This document shows, in pieces, positions 1 to 8,326 of a stretch of 64,000 nt of DNA; the stretch's first letter is position 1; every line of letters starts with the position of its first letter. The stretch is taken from the NCBI RefSeq assembly GCF_001424835.1, contig NZ_LMCQ01000024.1, positions 21,646-85,645 on the forward strand, given 5' to 3'. The position numbers were made by a program, and so were the translations under genes. A model generated the notes under the pieces. The model was not told the DNA's origin, did no database searches, and saw only the letters and a program-made list of their open reading frames with translations. The DNA comes from Variovorax sp. Root318D1 (GTDB lineage Bacteria > Pseudomonadota > Gammaproteobacteria > Burkholderiales > Burkholderiaceae_C).

Positions 1-60
1 CACCGCAGGTTCCCCGTAGCGCAGCGAAGGGACGCAGACAGTAGGGTCGCCTTTTCTTTG

Positions 61-94
61 CTTACTTTCTTTTGGCGAAGCAAAAGAAAGTAAG
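61..94. repeat. 14-bp-arm hairpin repeat downstream of the liv operon
   Basis: Perfect inverted repeat: CTTACTTTCTTTTG at 61-74 and its exact complement at 81-94, with a 6-base loop. It lies about 70 bases downstream of the permease stop, where it could act as a transcription terminator or RNA-stabilising hairpin, although neither strand has a clean terminal T run. AT-rich, purine/pyrimidine-skewed hairpins of this kind inside a GC-rich genome look like a dispersed repeat family. No second copy was found in this window, so the family assignment is inference. Confidence 0.6.
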
Positions 95-164
95 TCCGCC
101 GCCGGGCGGATATCCCGGCCTCGGGAAGAAAAAAAGCCCCTGCACGACGAAAGACGACCGCGCC

Positions 165-2090
165 TCAAGTCCGCTTCTCCTTCAATGCAACATCCACCTC
201 CGAACGGCGACGCCCCCGCAACAAGCGTTCACTCAACTGCTTAGCAAACCCAGCAATCCCCTGCGGAAACAGCAACACCAACAACAAGATGATCGCCCCC
301 AACGTAGCCCGCCAATAGTCCGTATTGCGCGCCACAGTGTCGTGCAGCCAACTGAAAGTCACAGCCCCCACCACCGGCCCAGCCAACGTCTGAATGCCGC
401 CCAGCAGCACCATCACCAACCCATCCACCGACTTGTCCACACTCAGGCTTTCAGGCGAAATACTGCCCTTCGAAAAAGCATAGAGCGACCCGGCAAGTCC
501 CGCAGCAGCACCGGCAATGACAAAAGCCGTCCACTGCATGCGCTTGACATCGATGCCGATCGCATCCGCCCGCAACACCGAATCACGCCCTGCGCGCAGC
601 GCATAGCCGAATGGCGAAAACAGCACGCGCCGCAGCATCAAGATGCCCGCCGCAACGAGCACCAGCGTGAGCCAGTAATAGGTGCGCTTGTCCGACAGCC
701 ACTCCGAAGGCCAGACACCCGTGAGCCCGTTGCTGCCGCCGGTGAACGAATCCCACTGGTAGACCACGGCCCAGGTGATCTGCGCAAAGGCCAGCGTGAG
801 CATCGCAAGGTACACGCCCGAAAGCCGCACCGCGAACCAGCCGTAGACGAATGCGCCGATGGCAGCCACCAGCGGCGCGACGACGAGCGCGAGCTCCATC
901 GGCATGCCGCTTGCGCGTACCAGCAGAGCGGCGCCGTAGGCACCCAAGCCGAAGTAGGCCGCGTGGCCGAACGAGTGCATGCCGGCCGGGCCCATGATGA
1001 AGTGCAGGCTGGCCGCAAAGAGCGCCGCAATCAGCAGGTCGATCATCAGCACCGTGGTGTAGGGCGAATCGGCCGTGAGCAGCGGCATGGCCATGAGCGC
1101 CAAGCCGAGCGCGGCCACGAGCCACAAATAGCCTTTGCTCGCGCGCCGCAGCGGCTCTTCCTGCATGCCCACGTAGCGGCTCGGCGCCTGCGGCCGGCCG
1201 AGCAGGCCCCAGGGGCGCCACACCAGCACGATGGCCATCACGATGAAGTCGACCACCAGCGTGAGCTTGGAAAACGACACGCTGTAGCCGAAGATCTCGA
1301 CCACGCCGAGCCAGATGCACACCGCCTTGATTTCGGAGAGCAGCAGCGCCGCCACATAGGCGCCGGGAATCGAGCCCATACCGCCGACCACCACCACCAC
1401 GAAGGCTGCGCCGATGGTGTTGAGGTCCATTGCGAGCGTGGCCGGCTCGCGCGGCAGCTGCAAGGCGCCGCCGAGTGCCGCAAGCGTGGCGCCGAGCGCG
1501 AACACCGCGGTAAACAGCCAGGCCTGGTTCACGCCCAGCGCGCTGACCATCTCGCGGTCTTGCGTGGCGGCGCGCACCAGCGTGCCCCAGCGGGTGCGCG
1601 TGAGCAGCAGCCACATGAGGCCGAGCACCACGGGTCCGACGACGATCAGAAACAGGTCGTAGGTTGGGAACTGCCGGCCCAGGATGTCGACCGAGCCCGA
1701 CAGGCCCGGCGCGCGCGGGCCGAGCAATTCGTCCGGTCCCCACACATACAGCACCGCATCCTTGATGACCAGCACCAGTGCAAAAGTGGCCAGCAGCTGA
1801 AACAGCTCAGGCGACTTGTAGATGCGGCGCAGCAGCACCATTTCGATCAGCGCGCCGATCACGCCCACCGCGAGGGCAGCAATCAGCACGGCCGGCCAGA
1901 AGCCGAGCGTGCCGAGTTTGTCGACCAGCGTGTAGGCAAGGTAGATGCCCACCATGAAGAAGGAGCCATGCGCAAAGTTGACGATGCGCGTGACGCCGAA
2001 GATCAACGAAAGGCCGGCCCCCACGAGGAACAGCGACGAAGCAGACGACAGCCCGGTCAGGAACTGAAGCAGCAGGGACGAGAGGCTCAT
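165..2090 (-). CDS. Fused branched-chain-type ABC transporter permease (LivH-LivM)
   Basis: Inner-membrane permease of a HAAT-family importer. Residues ~1-300 are a LivH-like permease (early motif GVTRIVNFAHGSFFMVG); ~320-620 are a LivM-like permease (GMHSFGHAAYFGLGAYG). At 641 aa it equals the sum of two ordinary permeases, so both are fused in one chain. It is the last gene of the leftward operon, 30 bases after the receptor gene. The two ATPase subunits (LivG/LivF) expected for such a transporter are not next to it inside the window; they may lie beyond the left edge or elsewhere. Substrate is unknown; the operon context argues for an N-heterocycle or carboxylate rather than leucine. Confidence 0.9.
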   Translation of the reverse strand: MSLSSLLLQFLTGLSSASSLFLVGAGLSLIFGVTRIVNFAHGSFFMVGIYLAYTLVDKLGTLGFWPAVLIAALAVGVIGALIEMVLLRRIYKSPELFQLLATFALVLVIKDAVLYVWGPDELLGPRAPGLSGSVDILGRQFPTYDLFLIVVGPVVLGLMWLLLTRTRWGTLVRAATQDREMVSALGVNQAWLFTAVFALGATLAALGGALQLPREPATLAMDLNTIGAAFVVVVVGGMGSIPGAYVAALLLSEIKAVCIWLGVVEIFGYSVSFSKLTLVVDFIVMAIVLVWRPWGLLGRPQAPSRYVGMQEEPLRRASKGYLWLVAALGLALMAMPLLTADSPYTTVLMIDLLIAALFAASLHFIMGPAGMHSFGHAAYFGLGAYGAALLVRASGMPMELALVVAPLVAAIGAFVYGWFAVRLSGVYLAMLTLAFAQITWAVVYQWDSFTGGSNGLTGVWPSEWLSDKRTYYWLTLVLVAAGILMLRRVLFSPFGYALRAGRDSVLRADAIGIDVKRMQWTAFVIAGAAAGLAGSLYAFSKGSISPESLSVDKSVDGLVMVLLGGIQTLAGPVVGAVTFSWLHDTVARNTDYWRATLGAIILLLVLLFPQGIAGFAKQLSERLLRGRRRSEVDVALKEKRT

Positions 2091-2120
2091 GGGTGCAAGC
2101 GTTCCGAAGAGAAAAAAAGA

Positions 2121-3326
2121 TCAGTCCGCGGCGCGGGACTTCTTCACGTCGGCCGCGCTCGGCTGAAACTTGGCACCGTCGAAGTACGTGTAGTCGACCA
2201 TCACGCCCTTGCCGTTGTCGTTCTTGGTCTTGCCGACGAAGGCGCCCATGGTCGACTGGTGGTCTTCGGCGCGATAGCTGATCTTGCCGAAGGGCGAGTC
2301 AACCTGCAGGCCCTTGAAGGCGGCAATGAGCTTGGGCGTCTCGGTGCTCTTGGCTTTTTCGATGCCGGCCGCCACCGACTTGATCATGGTGTAGCCAACC
2401 ACCGAGCCCAGGCGCGGGTAGTCCTTGTACTTGCCGTGGTACGCAAGGAAGAAGGCCTTGTGCTCGGGCGTCTGGATGCCGTACCAGGGATAGCCGGTCA
2501 CGATCCAGCCGTTGGGCGTTTCGTCCTTCAGCGGGTCGAGGTACTCGGGCTCGCCGGTGAGCACGCTCACCACCGTGCGGTCCTTGAAGAGACCGCGGGT
2601 GTTGCCTTCACGCACGAACTTGGAAAGGTCGGCGCCGAACAGCACGTTGAAGATCGCGTCGGGCTTGGCGTCGGCCAGCGCCTGCACCACGGCACCCGCA
2701 TCGACCTTGCCGAGCGGCGGCGCCTGTTCGGCGACGAACTCCACGTCGGGCTGCGCGGCCTTCAGGAGCGTCTTGAATGCGGCCACGGCCGACTGGCCGT
2801 ATTCGTAGTTGGGGTACACGATGGCCCAGCGCTTTTTCTTGAGCTTGGCCGCTTCGGGTACCAGCATCGCGGCCTGCATGTAGGTGCCGGGGCGCAGGCG
2901 GAAGGTGTATTCGTTGCCGCCCTGCCAGGTCATCTTGTCGGTCAGCGGTTCGCCGGCCAGGAAGAAAATCTTCTTCTGCTTGGCGAAGTCGGCCACGGCC
3001 AGGCCGGTGTTCGACAGGAAGGTGCCGGTGAGCACGTCGATCTTCTCGCGCGCCACCAGCTCTTCGGCCACGCGCACGGCGTCACCGGGGTTCGCGTTGT
3101 CGTCGCGCGTGATGAGCTCGACCTTGCGGCCGTTGACGCCGCCCTTGGCGTTGATCTCTTCCACGGCCAGCTCCATGCCCTTCTTGTAGGGCTCGAGGAA
3201 GGCGGGCTGGGCCTTGTAGCTGTTGACCTCGCCGATCTTGATCACGCCCTGGGCATGGGCAGGAACGAGGGCCGTGGCCAGTGTGGCAATGGCCGCGGCG
3301 CTGAAGACGTGACGCAATGGGTTCAT
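2121..3326 (-). CDS. ABC transporter periplasmic substrate-binding protein (Leu/Ile/Val-binding type)
   Basis: Periplasmic receptor of the type I fold used by branched-chain amino acid importers, 401 aa. The start at 3326 gives a typical signal peptide (MNPLRHVFSAAAIATLATAL, cleavage after AHA-Q); a longer reading frame to 3779 overlaps the upstream DUF1185 gene and has no signal, so it was rejected. The mature part begins GVIKIGEVNSYKAQP, as in family members that bind aromatic or carboxylate ligands. Partner of the fused permease just downstream. The 76-base gap upstream (3327-3402) holds a purine-rich ribosome site and no gene. Confidence 0.9.
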   Translation of the reverse strand: MNPLRHVFSAAAIATLATALVPAHAQGVIKIGEVNSYKAQPAFLEPYKKGMELAVEEINAKGGVNGRKVELITRDDNANPGDAVRVAEELVAREKIDVLTGTFLSNTGLAVADFAKQKKIFFLAGEPLTDKMTWQGGNEYTFRLRPGTYMQAAMLVPEAAKLKKKRWAIVYPNYEYGQSAVAAFKTLLKAAQPDVEFVAEQAPPLGKVDAGAVVQALADAKPDAIFNVLFGADLSKFVREGNTRGLFKDRTVVSVLTGEPEYLDPLKDETPNGWIVTGYPWYGIQTPEHKAFFLAYHGKYKDYPRLGSVVGYTMIKSVAAGIEKAKSTETPKLIAAFKGLQVDSPFGKISYRAEDHQSTMGAFVGKTKNDNGKGVMVDYTYFDGAKFQPSAADVKKSRAAD

Positions 3327-3402
3327 GAGGAAGCTCCTTGGGATCGAAAGAGGAAAGAAGAAACGAAGTGAATGCACAGGCGCTGAATGGTGATGGACGG
3401 AT

Positions 3403-3987
3403 TCAACGCAGCCCGTCTTCGCCTTTGATTTCGTTAGCCTGCAGCCCGCCAATGCGGGGCAGCGGACGGCCGCTGTCGGTGACGGCAACCGCCACCACGA
3501 TCTCGTTGGCGCGCGGCGCGTCGGAGACGCGCGCCTCGACGGCGTCGAAGTGGCTGCGCACGAAGGCCGCGTCCTTGTGGCCGAGCGGCACGTCGATGGC
3601 CGTGCCCAGCGTGCCGCGCTTCTTGGCCGAGGGCACGAGTGCCGCGCCCTTTTCAACCGCCACACGCAGCGGCGCGCCGAGCTTGGGGTGCAGGATGGCG
3701 GCCGCGTGCTCGAGCTCGCCGCTTTCGCCGACGATGGCGGCCTTGCCATAGCTCTGCGCCTGACCGGGCTCGATGCCAAGTGCCTTCACGGCCTTCTGGC
3801 CCAGGAGCGCGCCAAGCTCTTCGCCGATGGCGATCAGTTCGTCGAGGTTCTCGCTGAAGCGGCCCGCATAGGGGTTCTCGATCACCGCGATGGCCACCGC
3901 GCGGCGCGTGGGCGGGTCGATCGTCTGGCCCATTTCCTTGCGGGTCTCGTCGACCTGGATGACGAGCTTGCGGATGTTGGCGGTCAT
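3403..3987 (-). CDS. DUF1185 (AA_synth) family protein, copy A
   Basis: Member of Pfam AA_synth/DUF1185, 194 aa, a soluble family with a chorismate-mutase-like fold and a proposed but unproven role in amino-acid metabolism. The start at 3987 (MTANIRKLVIQVDETR) matches family length; a 31-residue upstream extension overlaps copy B and was rejected. Shares with copy B the patterns NPYAGR/NPFAGR, YGKAAIVG/YGKGAIVG, GELEH, DVPL and a C-terminal DGLR. The two genes are adjacent in one operon, so they are likely an ancient tandem duplication whose products may pair. Its presence beside ring-reducing and ring-opening enzymes suggests action on a pathway intermediate; the reaction is unknown. Confidence 0.85.
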   Translation of the reverse strand: MTANIRKLVIQVDETRKEMGQTIDPPTRRAVAIAVIENPYAGRFSENLDELIAIGEELGALLGQKAVKALGIEPGQAQSYGKAAIVGESGELEHAAAILHPKLGAPLRVAVEKGAALVPSAKKRGTLGTAIDVPLGHKDAAFVRSHFDAVEARVSDAPRANEIVVAVAVTDSGRPLPRIGGLQANEIKGEDGLR

Positions 3988-4021
3988 GTCTTGTGTTCCT
4001 TCTTGTCTCGGTGCGGGCAGC

Positions 4022-4663
4022 TCAGCGCAGGCCGTCCCACTTGCTGATGTTTTCGGCGCGAAGACCGCCGACACGGTCATGGATGCGGTAGCCGGTGCTC
4101 ATGGCCAGGATGAAGACGATCTCGTCGGCCGCCGGCGCGCCGGGCACCCGCACTTCGATGGCGTCGAACTGTCCGCGCACGTAGCTGGCGTTGATGTTGG
4201 TGAGCGGCACGTCGAGCGCGGCGCCGGGCGGGCCGACCTTCTTGGTCGAGGGCACGATGGACAGCGCATTGCCGGGCTGGCCGGTTTTTTCCTCAGCCTT
4301 GCCGGCGGTGTAGGCCGCGCGGTCGCCCTTCCAGCCGAGCAGTTCGCGCATGGCGTAACCGCCGGGCACATGCCAGAGCGCGCCGTGCTCGAGCTCGCCG
4401 GCGGCGCCCACGATGGCGCCCTTGCCGTAGGTGGCGATCTGCTCGAGCGGCACGTCCATGGCGGCGTGCAGCTTGTGCGCCATGTCGACGCCCACGGGGT
4501 CGAGCAGCGCCATCATCGGCAGGATGTCGGGTTCGTAGCGGCCTGCGAACGGATTGGTCAGCACCGCGCCGATGGCACCGCGCACCAGCGGAGTCTTGGC
4601 GCGCGGCCCGAACTCGTGGTGAATGTGCTCGACATGGGTGAAGACGCGGCGTATATCGATCAT
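4022..4663 (-). CDS. DUF1185 (AA_synth) family protein, copy B
   Basis: Second DUF1185 paralogue, 213 aa, start MIDIRRVFTHVEHIHHEFG. It carries the same family signatures as copy A (NPFAGRYEPDI, YGKGAIVG, GELEHGA, ALDVPL, ending KWDGLR) but is clearly divergent, with an extra segment near residues 105-130 (GWKGDRAAYTAGKAEEKTG). It ends 34 bases before copy A begins and starts 21 bases after the UPF0280 gene, so translation is probably coupled through the operon. The retained motifs in both copies suggest two active or hetero-oligomeric subunits rather than one decaying copy. Function unknown. Confidence 0.85.
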   Translation of the reverse strand: MIDIRRVFTHVEHIHHEFGPRAKTPLVRGAIGAVLTNPFAGRYEPDILPMMALLDPVGVDMAHKLHAAMDVPLEQIATYGKGAIVGAAGELEHGALWHVPGGYAMRELLGWKGDRAAYTAGKAEEKTGQPGNALSIVPSTKKVGPPGAALDVPLTNINASYVRGQFDAIEVRVPGAPAADEIVFILAMSTGYRIHDRVGGLRAENISKWDGLR

Positions 4664-4684
4664 GAAAAAGAACCTTGCTTTTCG

Positions 4685-5587
4685 TTAAGCAAATACTGAA
4701 CCAACTGCACCGGATGGCGATTGTGGCAGCGCTTTCGAGGATAAGGGTTCGACAAGTCGCCACTGCCCCTGGCAAACGAGCAAAGCCGCCCAGACGAGCC
4801 CGCCTTTTTGCAGCACCTTGGCGCACACGGTACCGGTGTCGAGCGCACTTTTCACCTGCGCGGGCGCCAGCGGTGGAACGTCGACCGTGACCGGAAGGTC
4901 GCCGAGGTCGGTGTCGTCCTTGCACTCGTTGGCGGGGCGCCGCTCGATGGCGGCATCGTCCACATCCACCGCATTGGCAATCACGGTGGCGGCGGCATCG
5001 GCCTCTGCCGCGGTCGCTGCGAGCACGGTCACGCTGTCGGCGATGCCCAGCGAGAAACTGCGGCCGCGCCAGCCGCTGGTGGCCACGCCGCGCACCGGCT
5101 GCGCGGCGCTGATTTCAAACTGGCCGTCGGTGGTGAGGATGCCGCTGCCCTGCCAGTCGAAGCGCGCCAAGTCGGCATAGACGCCCACGCGCGCCGACTG
5201 CCCTGGCGCGAGGTGCAGCGCAATGTCGCCACCGTTGTTAATCCAGGCGCGCTCGATACCCGGGCGCTCATAGAACGCGATCAGCTCCTGCGCCACCGAG
5301 CCGGCCACGGCCGCCATGGGTGTGATGAACATCGGCGAGAACGCGGCGCAGGCGTCCCACATGCGCCTGCCGACCACGCCGCGCGGGCGCATGTTGTCGC
5401 TGGCGGGCAGGCGCAGCAGCGGCAGTTCGCGAACCAGTTCGTGCAGCACATGGCCGAAGCGCGCCCATGCGGCGTCGTGCGCGGCGGCCACGGCGTACGG
5501 GTCGCCATGCGCCTCGGCCACGATGTCGATCGGGCCGTGGTTGAAGTGCCAGCGGTTCTTGTCGAGCGCGGCGCGTTGAGCGGTCAT
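4685..5587 (-). CDS. UPF0280 family protein (ApbE-like fold)
   Basis: A 300-aa protein of the UPF0280 family, distantly related to the FMN-inserting ApbE proteins. Visible family features are the N-terminal NHGPIDIVAEA, the central FSPMFITPMAAVAGSVA and AWINNGGDIALHL, and GVATSGWRGRSFSLGIADSVTV. The GGDIALHL and T-P-M-A-A-V-A-G parts resemble ApbE nucleotide-binding segments. No signal peptide, so cytoplasmic. Its stop is 3 bases before the reductase-like gene's end on the map, meaning it directly follows that gene in transcription (spacing 3 bases). UPF0280 genes recur beside 6-hydroxynicotinate-reductase-like genes in proteobacteria, so a role in flavin or cofactor delivery to that protein is a reasonable inference. 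Confidence 0.85.
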   Translation of the reverse strand: MTAQRAALDKNRWHFNHGPIDIVAEAHGDPYAVAAAHDAAWARFGHVLHELVRELPLLRLPASDNMRPRGVVGRRMWDACAAFSPMFITPMAAVAGSVAQELIAFYERPGIERAWINNGGDIALHLAPGQSARVGVYADLARFDWQGSGILTTDGQFEISAAQPVRGVATSGWRGRSFSLGIADSVTVLAATAAEADAAATVIANAVDVDDAAIERRPANECKDDTDLGDLPVTVDVPPLAPAQVKSALDTGTVCAKVLQKGGLVWAALLVCQGQWRLVEPLSSKALPQSPSGAVGSVFA

Positions 5588-5590
5588 GGT

Positions 5591-7207
5591 TCAACCCAGC
5601 ATGGGTGGGTGGCCGAGCGGCCACGGATTGGCGTCGTCCATGACGACCCACTGGCGTGCCAAGGGAGCGCCGTCTTCCTGCCACGCGCCGCGCGCAAGCG
5701 CCTGCTCTAGCGAGAAGATGTGCTCCATGTGGCCGCCGAGCGCCTGGTAGTCATCGCGCCGCATGCTGAATTCGATGGGCGCCACGATGGCTGGCGTGGG
5801 CACGGTGCCAAAGCTGTTGTCGGGCATGCGCATGACGTCGGCCATCACGGTGATGCCGCCGCCGGGCCACACATAGGCCGGCGCGCCGCCGCACGTGACG
5901 TTGACGAGCGCGCGCTTGATGGCACGCGTCAGCAGCACCGGGTTTTCGGTCACGCCGGCGCGCAAGGACCCGCCCGCACCGCCGAGGAACAGCACGGTGC
6001 ACAGCGACGGCTCGCAGTTCTCGCCAATGCGCTCGACGATGCGCTTCACTTCGGCGGGCATCTCCTGTTCGACGGGCTTGAGCGCCTCGTCCAGCACATA
6101 CCACTGCGCGTGCTCGCCGGTGGTCGATGTCATCAAGAGGCGAAGGCCCGGTCGCGCCACGCCGTCTTCCCAGCCCTCGATGATCGAGAGCGGATCGGCG
6201 ATGTCGGTGCCGCCCCAGCCGTTGCCCGGATTCGCCACCTGGAAGTAGCGCCCCGGCGTGGACTTGCGCCCCAGCATCTGGATGCCCGAAGGCGCCATGT
6301 CAAGGCAGCGCCCGGCCTGGTGCTCGGTGAGCACGCCAGTGATGTGGTCGTCGACCACCACCACTTCGTCGGCCACGCCCGCGAACTGGCGCGCGAAGAT
6401 GCCCACGGCCGCCGAGCCGCAGCCCACGCGCATGCGCTGCTCTTCCACGCCGTTGACGACGGGCGCCTTGCCGGCCTGGATAACCAGCGTGGAGCCGCCG
6501 TCGATGGTGCACTCGACGGCCTTCTTGTTGCCAAGGAGCTGCATCAGCTCGGCCGTCATGCGGCCTTCCTTCTTGCTGCCGCCGGTGAGGTGGTGCACGC
6601 CGCCGAGCGAGAGCATCTGCGAGCCGTATTCGGCCGTGGTGACGTGGCCGACCACTTCGCCGCGGTAGCGCACGTTGGCCTGCTCGGAGCCGAGGAAGCG
6701 GTCGGTGTCGATCTTCACCTTGAAGCTGCAGTAGCTGAAGATGCCTTCGGTGACGACGGTGACCATGTCGACGCCCTGGGCTTTCGAAGCCACGATGAAG
6801 GGGGCCGGCTTGTAGTCGGGATAGGTGGTGGACGAGCCCACGCCGGTCACGAAGACTTCGTCGGCGTGCAGCAGGTCGCCGCTCCAGTCGGGCGCGCCGG
6901 CTTCGGCCTTCTCCGCGGCGGGCCGGTCGAAGGGCACCAGCACGGGGGCCTCGTTCGCGATTTCGCGGCGCAGCAAGACCACGGGGTCGACGCGCACCAG
7001 CACGCCCTCCCTGTTGGCATAGCGGTCGCAGGCGCCAGTGCGGCCGTCGGAGATCTGGCACAGCACCGGGCAGGCGTTGCACTCGACCTTGGCGGTGCTC
7101 ATGCGCTCGTTGCGCGGCGGCGCCTTGCCGAAGGCGCTGCCGCCGGCATCTGCAACCATCGGCATGTCCATGCCGGGCAGTCCGTCTGTCTTGGTGTGTT
7201 CTGTCAT
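5591..7207 (-). CDS. 6-hydroxynicotinate reductase-like iron-sulfur protein
   Basis: 538-aa cytoplasmic protein of the family named after the ferredoxin-dependent 6-hydroxynicotinate reductase of nicotinate-fermenting clostridia, which reduces the pyridone ring to 1,4,5,6-tetrahydro-6-oxonicotinate. The N-terminus carries a cysteine cluster C43-x2-C46-x3-C50-x9-C60 suited to an Fe-S centre; downstream are Gly-rich stretches (GGSTLVIQAGKAPV, FLGGAGGSLRAGV) plausible for flavin or nucleotide binding. First gene of the leftward operon; start at 7207, with M36 a possible alternative since the Cys motif begins just after it. The divergent operon encodes an enamidase, the next enzyme of that pathway, and a ferredoxin reductase, which supports the name; the true substrate is unproven. 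Confidence 0.8.
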   Translation of the reverse strand: MTEHTKTDGLPGMDMPMVADAGGSAFGKAPPRNERMSTAKVECNACPVLCQISDGRTGACDRYANREGVLVRVDPVVLLRREIANEAPVLVPFDRPAAEKAEAGAPDWSGDLLHADEVFVTGVGSSTTYPDYKPAPFIVASKAQGVDMVTVVTEGIFSYCSFKVKIDTDRFLGSEQANVRYRGEVVGHVTTAEYGSQMLSLGGVHHLTGGSKKEGRMTAELMQLLGNKKAVECTIDGGSTLVIQAGKAPVVNGVEEQRMRVGCGSAAVGIFARQFAGVADEVVVVDDHITGVLTEHQAGRCLDMAPSGIQMLGRKSTPGRYFQVANPGNGWGGTDIADPLSIIEGWEDGVARPGLRLLMTSTTGEHAQWYVLDEALKPVEQEMPAEVKRIVERIGENCEPSLCTVLFLGGAGGSLRAGVTENPVLLTRAIKRALVNVTCGGAPAYVWPGGGITVMADVMRMPDNSFGTVPTPAIVAPIEFSMRRDDYQALGGHMEHIFSLEQALARGAWQEDGAPLARQWVVMDDANPWPLGHPPMLG

Positions 7208-7314
7208 CGGGGCGATCTCGGTAGGCGTGTGGTGCAGGTCGGCGTCGGGACTCTCGGTCTGAGAAGGGTTGCAACAAACGTGCCGTCTGCCCGCTTGTGC
7301 GCCGCCTTCCGTTT

Positions 7315-7332
7315 GTGTAGCATTCCCTACAC
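7315..7332. promoter_or_regulatory. Candidate TetR operator 1
   Basis: Perfect inverted repeat GTGTAG-cattcc-CTACAC (6-base arms, 6-base spacer) about 110 bases upstream of the reductase-like gene and about 200 bases upstream of fpr. It shares the TGTAG/CTACA core with the second palindrome 16 bases to the right. Pairs of short palindromes in a divergent promoter are typical for TetR-family autoregulators; the TetR gene at 8327-9088 is the obvious candidate. Binding is inferred. Confidence 0.5.
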
Positions 7333-7348
7333 TTTCATGTTGCGTTCA

Positions 7349-7369
7349 CTACATTCGCGGTCAATGTAG
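7349..7369. promoter_or_regulatory. Candidate TetR operator 2
   Basis: Perfect inverted repeat with 7-base arms CTACATT and AATGTAG around a 7-base spacer. The centre lies about 35 bases from that of operator 1, between three and four helical turns. The same pentamer core in both sites suggests a single regulator recognises them. Confidence 0.5.
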
Positions 7370-7533
7370 CAAACAGGCCCGATGCTTGCAATGGTGTTTT
7401 CTCGCGGTATCCATCGGGGGCTTTTCCGACCAACGACAATGGAGGGTTCGCAGCCGGCCGAAGGCTCGCGCCCCAGGGGCGTGCATTTCGGCCCAGCCAG
7501 CTTCCCACTGTTCAACCAACTCTTGAGTTCCGT

Positions 7534-8307
7534 ATGAGTGCATTCAGCGAAGAACGCGTCCTGAGCGTCCACCACTGGACCGACCGCCTGTTCACCTTCA
7601 CCACCACGCGCGACCCGGCGCTGCGCTTCTCGAACGGTCATTTCACGATGATCGGCCTGAAGGTCAACAACAAGCCCCTGTTGCGCGCCTACAGCATCGT
7701 GAGCCCGAACTACGAGGAGCATCTCGAGTTCCTGAGCATCAAGGTGGAAGAAGGCCCGCTCACCTCGAAGCTGCAGCACATCCAGGTGGGCGACACCATC
7801 ATCGTGGGCCGCAAGCCCACCGGCACGCTGCTGATCGACTACACGCTGCCAGGCAAGCGCCTGTACCTGTTCGGCACGGGCACCGGCCTTGCACCGTTCA
7901 TGAGCATCATCCGCGACCCGGAGACCTACGAGAAGTTCGAGCAGGTCATCCTGGTGCACGGCGTGCGCCAGGTCGACGAGCTGGCCTATCACGACCTCGT
8001 GACCGACCACCTGCCCAAGCACGAATTCCTCGGCGAGATGGTCGAAAAGCAGCTGCTCTACTACCCGACGGTCACGCGCGAGGAGTTCCGCAACCAGGGC
8101 CGCATCACCGACCTGATCTCCACCAACAAGCTCACCGACGATCTCGACCTGCCCCCGCTCAACCCGGTGGAAGACCGCGTGATGCTGTGCGGCAGCCCTG
8201 GCCTCTTGGTGGATCTGAAGCACATCCTCGAGGCACGCGGCTTCAAGGAAGGCAATACCTCGACGCCGGGCGACTTCGTGGTCGAACGCGCGTTCGCCGA
8301 AAAATAA
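7534..8307 (+). CDS. fpr: Ferredoxin--NADP(+) reductase
   Basis: 257-aa FAD enzyme moving electrons between NADPH and ferredoxin or flavodoxin. Visible: the FAD-binding RAYSIVSP segment (~residues 53-60), the flavin-adjacent GPLTSKLQ, the NADP-binding LFGTGTGLAPFMSII (~109-123), HGVRQVDELAY, and MLCGSPGLLVDLK near the C-terminus. The short form and the ending FVVERAFAEK are typical of proteobacterial subclass IA Fpr. First gene of the rightward operon, 19 bases before the TetR gene. It may be a housekeeping fpr, but its position opposite a ferredoxin-dependent-type reductase makes it a plausible electron supplier for that enzyme. No ferredoxin gene is present in the window. Confidence 0.93.
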   Translation: MSAFSEERVLSVHHWTDRLFTFTTTRDPALRFSNGHFTMIGLKVNNKPLLRAYSIVSPNYEEHLEFLSIKVEEGPLTSKLQHIQVGDTIIVGRKPTGTLLIDYTLPGKRLYLFGTGTGLAPFMSIIRDPETYEKFEQVILVHGVRQVDELAYHDLVTDHLPKHEFLGEMVEKQLLYYPTVTREEFRNQGRITDLISTNKLTDDLDLPPLNPVEDRVMLCGSPGLLVDLKHILEARGFKEGNTSTPGDFVVERAFAEK

Positions 8308-8326
8308 GCGGAACGCCGCACGCACG

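Larger units (their letters stand above)
7208..7533. promoter_or_regulatory. Divergent control region between the reductase-like and ferredoxin-reductase operons
   Basis: A 326-base gene-free interval between divergently transcribed operons. It is less GC-rich than the flanking genes around 7300-7400 and holds two perfect inverted repeats with a shared TGTAG/CTACA core (listed separately), followed by about 160 bases leading to the fpr start at 7534. The clustered symmetric sites, and a TetR gene in the rightward operon, make this the likely switch for the whole locus. No convincing -35/-10 pair was assigned by eye. Confidence 0.65.

Noticed and set aside
72..3371. Very long plus-strand open frame (about 1,100 codons) opposite the ABC transporter genes
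   Set aside because: GC-rich antisense frame with His/Arg/Gln-rich nonsense composition; the minus strand encodes clear permease and receptor proteins.
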